This document shows, one piece after another, positions 23,137-33,825 of a stretch of 64,000 nt of DNA. Numbering within the stretch: the first letter of the stretch is position 1; every line of letters begins with the position of its first letter. Under the pieces are notes generated by a model, which was given only the letters and a program-made list of their open reading frames with translations, was not told the DNA's origin and ran no database searches. A program made the translations under genes and the position numbers. Source of the stretch: Gossypium raimondii (taxonomy: Eukaryota; Streptophyta; Magnoliopsida; Malvales; Malvaceae); NCBI RefSeq assembly GCF_025698545.1, contig NC_068571.1, forward strand, positions 37,047,733-37,111,732, written 5' to 3'.

Positions 23137-24884
23137 TATGCACCAGAGTTTCCTGAGTACTTATATATAATGCATGCTTATCGTTCGACAGAAGATACAT
23201 ATTTTGATGAGTTGTTCATAGGGCAACAGTTCACGAACAAGGAGGATTGTGTTATTGCAATAAAAATGTATAGCATGTAGGCGTCTGTAGACTACAAAGT
23301 CACCAAGTCAACATCGACATTATACGTTGGGGAGTGTTTGAGAGCTTAAGAATGGTGTAAATGGTGGGTTCGTGCTGCACTTATACAAAGGACTCAAATA
23401 TAGACAATCAGCAAATTGGAAGGGCCCCATACATACACTGCAGAACGTATGACGTAAGATCATAGGAAGCTAGATGCAAATGATCTGCAACTATGGCCAT
23501 TGGTGAAAGACACGTCAACCATTCGTGTCTCAGTATTGATCGCCGACATGCAAGCCCGGTTTCAGTACAATGCATGCACCAGAGTTCTTTGAGTACCTAG
23601 ATATAATGCGTGCTCACCGTTCGACAGAAGATACAAATTTTGATGAGTTGTTCATAGGGCAACAATTCGCGAACAAGGAGAATTGTGTTATTGCAATAAA
23701 AAGGTATAGCATGTAGGTGTCTGTGGATTACAAATTCACTAACTCAACACTGACATTATACGTTAGGGAATGTTAGAGAGCTTAAGAATGGTGTAAATGG
23801 TGGGTTCGTGCTGCGCTTATACAAAGGACTTAAATGTGGACAATCAGCAAATTGGAAGGGCCCCATACATACACTACAGAACTTATGACATAAGATCATA
23901 GGAAGCTAGATGCAAAAATGATCTGCAATTGTGGCCATTGGTGAAAGACATGCCAACCATTCTTGTCTCAGTATTGATTGCCGATATGCAAGCCCGGTTC
24001 CAGTACAACGCATGTACTAGAGTTCCCTGAGTACCTAGACATAATGCGTACTCACCGTTCGACGGAAGATACAAATTTTGATGAGTTGTTCATAGGGCAA
24101 CAGTTCGTGAACAAGGAGGATTGTGTTATTGCAATAAAAAGGTATAGCATGTACGTGTCGGTGGATTACAAAGTCACCAACTTAGCACCGACATTATACG
24201 TTAGGGAATGTTGGAGAGCTTAAGAATGGTGTAAATGGTGGGTTCGTGCTGCACTTATACAAATGACTTAAATGTGGACAATCAACAAATTGGAAAGGCC
24301 TCATACATACACTGCAGAATGTATAACGTAAGATCATAGGAAGCTAGATGCAAAAATGATCTGTAATTGTGACCACTGGTGAAAGACACGCCAACCATTA
24401 TTATCTCAGTATTGATTACCGACATGCAAGCCCGGTTCCAGTACAACGCATGTACCAGAGTTCCCTGAGTAGCTAGATATAATGCGTGCTCACCGTTCGA
24501 TGGAAGATACAAATTTTGATGAGTTGTTCATAGGGCAACAGTTCGCGAACAAGGAGGATTTTGTTATTGCAATAAAAATGTATAGCATGTAGGTGTCTGT
24601 GGACTACAAAGCCACCAAGTCAACATCGACATTATACATTGGGGAGTGTTGGAGAGCTTAAGAATGGTGTAAATGGTGGGTTAGTGTTGCACTTATGCAA
24701 ATGACTCAAATGTGGACATTCAGCAAATTGGAAAAGCCTCATACATACACTGCAGAACGTATGATGTAAGATCATAAGAAGCTAGATGCAAAAATGATCT
24801 GTAATTGTGGCCATTGGTAAAAGACATGCCAACCATTATTGTCTCAGTATTGATTGTTGACAAACAAGCCCGGTTCCAATACAG
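23137..24884 (+). repeat. Four-copy ~437 bp tandem array within the MULE transposase
   Basis: The marker TTTTGATGAG starts at 23202, 23638, 24076 and 24514, spacings of 436, 438 and 438 bases. Each unit covers the same transposase segment, from the APEFPEY block to the ARFQY block, and the last copy runs on into the expected next segment (RVSYRKAW). All four copies share two stop codons, the TAA of AGCTTAAGAATGG and the TAA shortly before GATCATA. The amplification therefore happened after the transposase had died. Confidence 0.85.
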
Positions 24885-24945
24885 GGTGTCATACAGAAAA
24901 GCATGGTGAGCGAAACAGATGGTGATGGAGTAGTTGTTTGGTGAC

Positions 24946-25400
24946 TAGGGGTGTGCAAATTTCGGGTAAAACTGAATTAATTCGGTTAATCGACCGAATT
25001 CGGTTAATCGGTCGGTTAACCAAATAAATTCAGTCGAGGGTTGGTTAATAATTTTTTGGAAGTTCAATTAACGATTAATTTGGTTCGAAATCGGTTGGTT
25101 AAATAAATTAACTGAATTTAATAAATAATATTATAATATATAAGTATTTGGTCAGTTCGGTTAATTTTTTAGAAATATAAATTAATCGGTCAGTTAAGTC
25201 AGTTAATTTTTGATATGTTTTATACTTGTTTTAACTAAAAATAAAAAAATATAAATTTCGGTTAATTCAGTTAACTGAAAAAGTTTGATTCGGTTAATTT
25301 TTTTGAAAAAATTTCGGTTCGGTTAATAGTTAAGGGTTTAAAAGGGTCGGTTAATTCAGTTAATGGTAGTTCGGGTCAGTTAACCGATTGAACATTCCTA
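24946..25400. mobile_element. hAT-type MITE (455 bp) nested in the MULE transposase
   Basis: Ends TAGGGGTGTGCA and, reversed, TAGGAATGTTCA form imperfect terminal inverted repeats. The flanking 8 bases are TTGGTGAC (24938-24945) and ATGGTGAC (25401-25408), 7 of 8 identical, the 8 bp duplication expected of hAT elements. The interior is rich in GGTTAATCGG / GTTAACCGA blocks and non-coding. The transposase frame reads up to the left duplication (GD) and resumes right after the element (GDLDASYNELQGW). Confidence 0.8.
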
Positions 25401-25754
25401 ATGGTGACTTAGACGCGTCATACAACGAACTACAAGGGTGGATATTTGCAATGCAGGAGTACATGCCAGGGACTGTGATCGACTTACAAATGCGACCCTA
25501 TTACAACATTGATAACGTACTACAACCAGGGAAACGAATTTTCCATCGTTTCTTCTGGACGTTCGATCCATGTGTTAAGGTCATCCTCCATTGCAAGTCG
25601 CTAGTGCAGGTTGATGATACCTAACTTTATGGGAAATGCACGCAGATACTATTGATTGTGATTGCACAAGATGGCAACCGGAACGTACTACCCATCGTCT
25701 TTGCCATCGTTTAGAGAGAGTGCCAAAAATCGTAGATCTTTGAGAATTCCTTAT

Positions 25755-27083
25755 GATCAGTCGAGGTAGGCGAAAGCAAGGTGTGTCGCGCCATGCAATT
25801 CAGGAAGAATCCCCTTCATCATAGGGAGTTACACCTAACCCGAGAAAAGATTATACTAAGGATACACCTATTTCAGATGGCAGTTAGGAGTTAGGTAATG
25901 ACATTGTATCCTAAGAAATGTTGAGAGTACTACAGAGGGTTGTTGGAGCCTAAACTAAAATTGGAAACCATGGTCCCGTTACTGAGAGGCTTCTGTCTAA
26001 TGAGGCTAAATTATTCAGGGGTGTTGCTGGTTTGACCCCAACTGTGGCAAAGTATTGGATGGATATCGCCGAAAGGATTTTGGAAGATATTGATTGTGCT
26101 CCAGAACAAAAACTAAAAGGTAATGTGTCCTTACCAAGGGATGAGGCCTACCATTGGTGGCAGCCTCTGGTGAGAGGTATATAGCTGAGCGTCTGACTTT
26201 GAATTATTTTCAAGAGGCCTTCCTGAAGAAGTACGTGGTTATTAAGTATGTTGAGGCCCGTCGATTGGAAGTTATAAAGCTGAAGTAGTGAGATATGTCT
26301 GTGGCCGAATATGAGGCCAAATTTCTGAGACTTAGCCGCTATGCTCCGGGTATGGTGGCGACTGATCAAGACAAAATTTTGTGTTTTGAGGATGATTGAG
26401 GTATGACCTGAAAATCCAAGTGGCTCCGCATCAAGAATGAGTATTTGAGACCTTGGTTGACAAGACCAAGACTATTGAGGAAATTAAGCTTTTGGAGCGC
26501 GGAAAAAGAGAAAAAAACAAGCATTGAAAAAGAGGGATTTTGGTCCTACTAGCCTGAATCTGCGGCCTTTAAAGTAAGCTAGAAAGGGCGGACAATAGCA
26601 TAATACTACAGTAGTGGGTACTAGAGGTCCTTATAGAGTAGCTAGAGCTTCGGGTTGTGGGTATTATGATAAGCGCCATCCAGACGAGTGTTGGAAAAAG
26701 TCAGGTGCATGTTTGGGTTGTGGATCTACTTAGCACTGAGTCAGAGATTGTTTCTGTCGGGTTAATTAGATGCAAGCTCCGATATAAAATCAAGTTCAGA
26801 ATAAGAGAGTTGGGCAGTTACCTCCGAGGGGCCGATGTCAGAATATGGCTGTGAATACTGTTGCGACTAGTAGTCAAGATTAGCGAGCACCGGGTCAAGG
26901 TGCGAACAGAACTGAGGCTAGGCAACCTGCTCTAGTATACGCAGCTAGGCACCGAAAAGACAGAGACGCATCCGACGTCATAACATGGACTTTTACTATC
27001 CGTTCCGTACAACACTTTGCTTTAATGACATTGGTTCCACGCATTCATATGTATCTAGTTGTATGTCTAATTTTTAAATGTAT
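25755..27083 (+). mobile_element. Gypsy gag-protease fragment (dead)
   Basis: Broken frames give a gag domain (FRGVAGLTPTVAKYWMDIAE, EAYHWWQPLVRG, MSVAEYEAKFLRLSRYAPG), then a CCHC-like zinc knuckle (C-x2-C...H...C pattern near 26650-26760), then a protease start with NDIGSTHSYVSS (near 27030-27070), in which the active-site D-[ST]-G reads D-I-G. Stops and frameshifts are numerous. No RT follows and no LTR is attached. It abuts the end of the MULE transposase match at about 25740. Confidence 0.7.
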
Positions 27084-27275
27084 GATTTGTGATTGTTGGT
27101 TACATAGTAATTTTTTAGATTTTTCCTTTATATTATAAATTTAAAATGATTTATTTGATAAATCTAAAAATAAAATTCATATTAAGTTTTTGTTTGTCCC
27201 GAAATCACAATTTTTTTGGATGTGTGAATTATGGTGATTACAAGGCATAGTGAAATTTCAGGTATATTAACTTTA

Positions 27276-27678
27276 GGGTAAACCATATAGATGGTCACTT
27301 AATTTTTAAAAAATATTATTTTAGGTATTTAAAAGAAAAAGGTTGCAAAATGGACACTCATGTTATAAAGTTTTTCATTTTGATCACTCCCGTTAAAATT
27401 GTAAACGAGAATCTTACAAGGCATTTCATCTAAATTTTTTATTTTCCACCTTGGATATTAATACCCACCTCATTATTTTGCATTCAAATTATTTATTTTC
27501 GTTTTAGTCACTAAAATAAGAAAAATAATTTGAATATCGTATAAGATTTTTGTTTGCAATTTTAACGAGGTAATTAAAATGAATAAATTTTATAACGTGA
27601 TTGTCCATTTTGCAACATTTTTCTTTTTGATGCATAACATAAAAATTTTTGAAAATTGGGTGACTATATCTATATATA
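27276..27678. mobile_element. MITE with long terminal inverted repeats (~140 bp arms)
   Basis: The left arm (27276-27417) and right arm (27540-27678) are imperfect reverse complements: GTTGCAAAATGGACA pairs with TGTCCATTTTGCAAC, ATAGATGGTCACTTAATT with AATTGGGTGACTATATCTAT, and TTAAAATTG.AAAC with GTTTGCAATTTTAA. The core between is ~120 bases of AT-rich non-coding DNA. The transcript would fold as a long hairpin. The target duplication is unclear. Confidence 0.7.
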
Positions 27679-28479
27679 TTTTTCTTAATTTTAACAGATT
27701 TAATCTATCACTATTATGTATTCAAAATTTTTGCCTTTCTGATTATTTTAGTTCATATTTTTCAATATGGAACTAATTTAAATTTATTTTAATTAGTTGG
27801 TAATCCAAAACAAATTCTTAAATATTCTTTTATGCTTTTCTGGACTATTTAACATAGTTTTTTTGGATAATATGTATAATTATTGAGTAATTATTATACT
27901 TAATATATATTTTAGAAAATGCTTAAAATATGTTTTAAATTATTTTTAATACTTGGTTTTTTTTCAAAATTTGAAAAATTCATCATATATTATAGACATA
28001 AATTTTGTATTTTTGGGCATGTTGAATATACTTTTGATGTTCCAATTTATTTTTACTCTAATTATGAGAGTATTAAATATATTTAACTTACTTTCCATAC
28101 CTGAAAAATTGAGAAATTTTTTTGGAATATTTTGGACAGAATACTAAATGTGTGGAAATCCAAAATAATTATTTTGGTTCATTAAATATTTTTCATGACT
28201 ATTTCCTTTATATTATACAAATTGAAGTATATGCTATTTTAATATTAATTTATGTAATTAAGGATAGATATGTTCTAATCCTAATTAATTATGAACATTT
28301 GGCTGCATATCATTTATAATGCTAATTGTTCGTAAAATTCATATTGGCAAATACATATATTCTTTGTGAATGGTTAAATCAATGGTAAGTAAATTTGATT
28401 GCAATCATATAGACAGTGCACTTTTGCATTTGCATCTTGTGTTTATTTATTATTATTTGTTTTGGTAGAAATTATCAGC
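27679..28479. other. AT-rich intergenic DNA
   Basis: Very AT-rich with several short chance frames lacking domains. No feature supported. Confidence 0.5.
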
Positions 28480-28825
28480 ACAAAGCAATTATAAATTTAA
28501 AAGAACTATCAACTTAAACTTATTTTGGCCATATGATCAGCAGCCTCATTCTGAGATCTTGGAATGTGACGAAATCTTACCTTCTAACCTCGCTTAAGCA
28601 AACTATGTACTAAGTGTAACTCCCCCAAATTACTATTGCTCATTCCACCCACCAAAATCAATTTTATTAGAAGCGTGTTGTCGCATTCCAGCTCAAGATT
28701 TCTGTATTCGTTCGCCAATGCTATTTAAAAGCCTTGTAGCACATGTCTTGCTTCCACCTTAAATATCATGTCCTTTCCTATACATAATGAAAAACCACAC
28801 AACCTATTTGCATCGGCGTCTCTAA
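28480..28825 (-). mobile_element. LINE ORF2 remnant, end of RNase H domain (left piece)
   Basis: Read on the minus strand it continues the RNase H-like domain begun at 31056-31421: an FRDADANRL segment directly after the insertion, then CIGKDMIFKVEARHVL, and finally a basic RHIPRSQNEAADHMAK segment near 28530, the usual domain end. Occasional stops show it is dead. Confidence 0.65.
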
Positions 28826-28830
28826 ACACC

Positions 28831-30553
28831 TGTAACACCCCCAACCCGTATCCCTTGCCGGAATCGGGTTATGGAGCATTACCAGAGATTACAGATCAAA
28901 CGGACAAAAATCTCAAACATTTTATATCATCAAAATAAGTCATCAAATCACCGTTTTAATCCAAATTATAAACTCGCCAAAATAGATCTTATAACTTCAT
29001 TTATAATCAAACCACAAAATAACTAATATTTAGACACTCTAGGTACATGCCGATACAAAGAAATAAACATCACCATATTTGAGTTCGGGATCGTTGTTGG
29101 ATGCTGAATCAGCGATCAAACTTAAGTACTGAACCTGCGCATGGAAACAAAACCGTACGCTGAGTAAAAACTCAGTGGTATTTCTATAATTCGAATATTT
29201 AAAAATAAAAAAGTAAAATATGTATAATAAAATGTCAAGCACAACTGAATATTTAAAACCATACGATACTCAATTATCATCACTTGCTATATATAATAGC
29301 TTTTCACATTCAATTCATGAGTATATAACTCGTGTATTCCATGTATTTACAACATATTTCATATTCTATTTTCAATTCACTATCTCATATTCTTATTCTT
29401 AGCCCAAAGTAGATTTTATAGAACACACCGGATATACGGAACAAATACAGAGGTACATTATTATGCACTAATGAACAGAGAGCACTGACGTGCTAATAAT
29501 CAGAGAGCACTGAAGTGCTAAATATCAAATAGCGCGCTAAGGTTCCTTAATGGCATGCCACTAATATCCTGGTAGTTCTAAATTCTATCTACTTGGGCAT
29601 TAAAACTGAATTTCATACATTAAAAAAAATCCAATTATCATATTTGCACAATTTCACATTTACACATATATATTCATAATATATATATATTCCAATTTAA
29701 TTCAACCAATATAATTTCATCACATACCAAAACAATCCATTTCAATTGTAAAACACAATAATTCTCACCTCAATTACTTACCATAACATTTAATCAAAAT
29801 ACAACAATTAATAATTAGATTCGGATTATAGAAATACAAACCAGGAATTCCGAGCTATTCGACGTCGACTATATTTTTCCTCTTTTTGTCGAGAATCCCG
29901 GTACGACGCTAGCTGTGAAATTAAAACAATTAAAAACCATCAATACAACACCATTCAATCTCATATTAAATATCAATTTTTACTCAATATTTTCCTAAAT
30001 TTCAATTTAGTCCCTGAACCGAGACTAACTTTTATTCTCAAAACTAATTTCATATTTTCATTCCATTCCCACTTTAAACTAATTTAACTCTCTAATTTCA
30101 CCATAAATCCTTAATTTCAAAATTCTCTCAATTTAGTCCCTATTAATTCAAAACCTATAATTTATTTTACAAATCAACCTTTTACTAACTTCTAACTTGA
30201 AATTCAATCAATTTAACCCTAATTCATCAATTAATCCAACATGAACAACATCTAAAAATTTGCTAACTTTCAAAATTTTAACTTAAATCAAGTAGTATTT
30301 TGTTCTAGGATTCCAAAACTCAAAAATTACAAAAAAAAGGGATTAAATTGACTTACCAAATTCACTTTGAACCTCAAAACTCCAATTCTCCTATTTTTCT
30401 TTTCTTTCTCCTTTCTCCTTCTTTGTTTCGTTTTTCAATTTTGTTTCTATTCTCTTTTCTATCTTTTATTTCTTTTGTAATATAATATAATATATTATAA
30501 TCTAATCTAATCTAATCTAATCTAATCTAATATTTATACTTAACTTTTAAGTA

Positions 30554-30612
<59 letters not shown>

Positions 30613-31050
30613 TATTTTAACTTTAGATTTTTTTAAAATCTACTTATGCCGCCTCAACTTCAGAAAAAGGCATAATTTCCTATTTGGTCATTTTAACTTT
30701 TCTTTAATCTTTAATTAAACTTTTATCTCTATTGCAATTTAATCCTTTTAATCAATTAACCATCGAAACGTTAAAATTTCTTAACGAAACTTTAATACTA
30801 CCCTAATGACACTCCGTAAATATTTATAAAAATATTTATGGCTCAGTTTATAATATCAAGGTCTCGATTCCTCGTTTTCGACCCAATTAACCTAATAATT
30901 TCTTTGAAATCACAAAATTCACTAATTCAAAAATATTTCTAAAATCACACTTAACTTATAATTATTAATTAATAAATTTTTCTAACTTTTTCATCAAATT
31001 TAGTGATCTCAAATCACTGTTCTGACACTACTGAAAATTGGGCTGTTACA
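28831..31050 (+). mobile_element. Solo Gypsy LTR (2220 bp) with 5 bp target duplication
   Basis: Begins TGTAACACCCCCAACCCG and ends GGGCTGTTACA, so the ends are the mirrored TGTAACA/TGTTACA pair of this LTR family. The flanking five bases are ACACC on both sides (28826-28830 and 31051-31055), an exact target-site duplication. No gag or pol coding lies inside, so it is a solo LTR left by recombination between two LTRs. It carries (TCTAA)n and (TAA)n microsatellites near 30500-30612. Confidence 0.9.
30500..30612. repeat. (TCTAA)n and (TAA)n microsatellites inside the solo LTR
   Basis: About six TCTAA pentamers near 30500-30531, then about twenty ATA/TAA trinucleotides from about 30553 to 30612. 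Both lie wholly within the LTR. Confidence 0.85.
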
Positions 31051-31055
31051 ACACC

Positions 31056-32020
31056 CCCAATAAAAGCTCATGATTTAACTGAAAGTAATGCTCCATCTGT
31101 GTTGAGCTTAATCCATCCCTTCTCTGGTGGCGACCAATGCATTGCAGTGACTGTAGGATTAGCCTGTATCAGATTGGAGGACATCAGATCATAGTTCCTT
31201 GCCCAATAAAATCTTGTATCAACGATATTCTGAACACAGTTATGGCCATTAGAAAAAAAAACATAGCAATTATGACTTTTCCATAACAAATAGCAAAAAA
31301 TAACGAAAAGAGTATGCGAATCAGTGTCCCCAATATCACAATGACTTGCATTCTCCATATTCCACAACAGCCAGTCCTTAAGATTCATTGAAAAGAAAGC
31401 CATTTGTGCATGTCTCGGCACAACATAGAGCTAGACCGATTTCGAGAAATAGCAATCACAAATTGCATGGATAATAGTTTCATTAACATTACCATACAGT
31501 GGACAATGGCCATCATCAATCATATGTCACCTTACTCGTTCCCCATTCGTTAGGATTCAATCTTGTCAAAGAAGCCAGAGAAGCACTCGTGCCCTCTGAG
31601 ATGCCTTAGCCTTCCAAATCATCTTCCAAACCTTAGGGAAGTTATCAGCCTCACACAGGAAGAGATTCATGTAAGTTTTAGCCATGAAATAAGTATCCTT
31701 TCTCATCCATTTCCAAGCTAAACGATCTGGCCTTGCATCTACTGAAAGTGGCATCAAACCAGCTATCTACAAGAGAATCTGATCAGGAACTAAGCTGTTT
31801 AACTGATGCTAATCCCAATTCCCAGACTCGTCAACCAGATTACATACACGTAATGTGTTATCCAGATTTCCACTCCCTTTGAAAAAATTTCTAGGAGGAC
31901 CATCTTGCCTAATCCACACGTCATTCTAAAAATTTATTAGTTGCCCATCTCTTAATGACTAATAAACATTAACAATTACATCCGACCACACTTTCATCAA
32001 CGATGTCCGTATGAACGAAC
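31056..32020 (-). mobile_element. LINE ORF2 remnant, zf-RVT and first half of RNase H (right piece)
   Basis: On the minus strand, frames give a VWIRQDGPPRNFF segment after the RT (near 31920), a zf-RVT-like part (DRLAWKWMRKDTYFMAKTYM, near 31700; KAKASQRARVLLWLL, near 31600) and WKSHNCYVF, then WSPPEKGWIKLNTDGALL, the start of the RNase H-like domain, with YDLMSSNLIQ between. The domain continues past the solo LTR into 28825-28480. Stops at several points mark it as dead. Confidence 0.7.
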
Positions 32021-33825
32021 AATTACTCCTTAAAATCAATGTTAGCAATACACCGTGAATATTATATTTGTTTCTAATGAGCTAATTATTTGTGTCTATC
32101 TAACTTGGGAATTTAATGATGATATTTGGAGCATGAAAATTTAATGTCGTTAAGGAGCCAATAATAATAAAGTACAAGTCAATGGGATTAGCACGTGCAA
32201 ACTTCAAATGTGTGACCATCACACATCACATTCTTTATGCTTCAAGAAAATGGCGAAATTTGGTTTGTGTTCTTGCTTTTGATAATTTGAATTTTAATGA
32301 TATTGGTTGTCTGTCAATTGGGTTTGGATAAGGTTTTATATGGTTCTAGTTGTTTAGTAATGGGTTTATATTTTTGGATGTGCTAGCGAAGTAATGGGTG
32401 TTTTAGAAATTTTGTAATCGGTGAGTGAAATGATAGACAAATCAAACATGACAATGATTAGACTTAGGTGTTTAATTTTACTTTGATACCTTTCAATGAT
32501 AATATATAATCTTTATAACCCTTATCTTTTTACTCATGAATACCTCGCCCCATTAAAATAGAACAAATAAATAGGTTAAAGTACCTAATAGATCCCTATA
32601 TTATAAGGTCTAGATCAAATCAATCGCTCTATTATTAAATGGATCAATTTAGTCCTATGCTATTAAAAAGAATACGGTATAAAAATATCTTAAAAATTAT
32701 TCTTTTCAATTGCATTCTAATTCCAAATAAATCATTTCATTTACGAACAATAAAACTTTAAAAATGTTAACTTTGTTAAACAAGTAAATGATATTTTTTA
32801 AACAATAAATGTTAACTTTATTCTAATTTGGTCTTATTTGATTCTTTTAATAGTACATGAACTAAATTGAACCATTTAATAATAGAGGACTAATTTGATG
32901 AAGTCCCTAGAATACACGGACGTCTCACATACATTCATCCAAATAAATAACAATAATGACATAAACATCAATTAAGCATTCCAAATTCAATTAAAACATC
33001 AACATTATCATTACTAAATCATAATTGAAATATTGAAAATTTGAAACTATACAACCAAAACAAACATTAGCAACATAAATTCAAGTAAACAACATAACTA
33101 ATCTCTCAAGTTGATATACATACAAAGTCTAATATCATCCAACTAATTAAAATCATTTCAAACAATAAACACATTAACAAAGTCCACAACTAATTAGACG
33201 CTGGAATCCAACAGTTCATTTTATAGTTTAAAGATTTTCCATGATAGATTCATTTAGGTTATCTATTTTTTATTTTTCTATGTTGGGTTAATCCAAATGC
33301 ATGTTCAACATAAACATGGATAACATACTATATTGGACATAATCAGCTTAAACTCCGATATCTTGGATGATCATATATACATATTCTAACTCAAATTACC
33401 ACATAAACATACTTTATTCAACTTAGTATTTAGGCTCTGTTTGAATGAGTCAGCACCTATCTTCGACTCAATCAGCATATATGTTCTATTAGACATAATG
33501 AGCATGAACACAGATAACATAAGTTTTCACTAACACATGATATATTCAACATAATCAGCAAAACATGAATAACTTGTGTGATCATGTATGCATGCTCTAA
33601 CACAAATTACCACATATTCATGCCCTGTTTGACTTAGCACACATGCTCTATTGGACTTGGCATATATCCTCGACTTAATCCACATTAATGTTCCATTCGA
33701 CACATACTTCAGAAAATGTAAAGTGTAGGTAACATAAATAGAATGTAGCAAAGCCCAAATTGTATTCGAATGTATAATCTCTAACCTCAGCAATAGTTCC
33801 AATCAAACGAAAAAGAGGGTGCATC
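32021..33825. other. AT-rich intergenic DNA
   Basis: No coding match. Between 33290 and 33670 several short phrases recur loosely (ACATAATCAGCA-, AACATGATATATTCAAC-, CATATATGTTCTATT-like), suggesting decayed short tandem repeats. They are too diverged to define a unit. The last part is probably the 3' region of the dehydrogenase gene. Confidence 0.4.

Larger units (their letters stand above)
21700..25740 (+). mobile_element. Mutator-like element (MULE) with dead transposase
   Basis: A non-coding head (21700-22480) is followed by broken frames of a plant MuDR-type transposase. The N-terminal part has EVELVDDVYLANMIELYWSN and RGVDFDLNALWED (22610-22800). An acidic linker follows (22920-23050). 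Then comes the DELFIGQQF..NKEDCVIAIK block (from 23200), and, after an inserted MITE, DASYNELQGWIFAMQEY through FHRFFWTFDPCVKV to QDGNRNVLPIVFAIV (25405-25710), the start of the catalytic region. The C-terminal catalytic residues and zinc finger are missing. Many stops occur. Terminal inverted repeats were not identified, so the limits are approximate. Confidence 0.7.
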
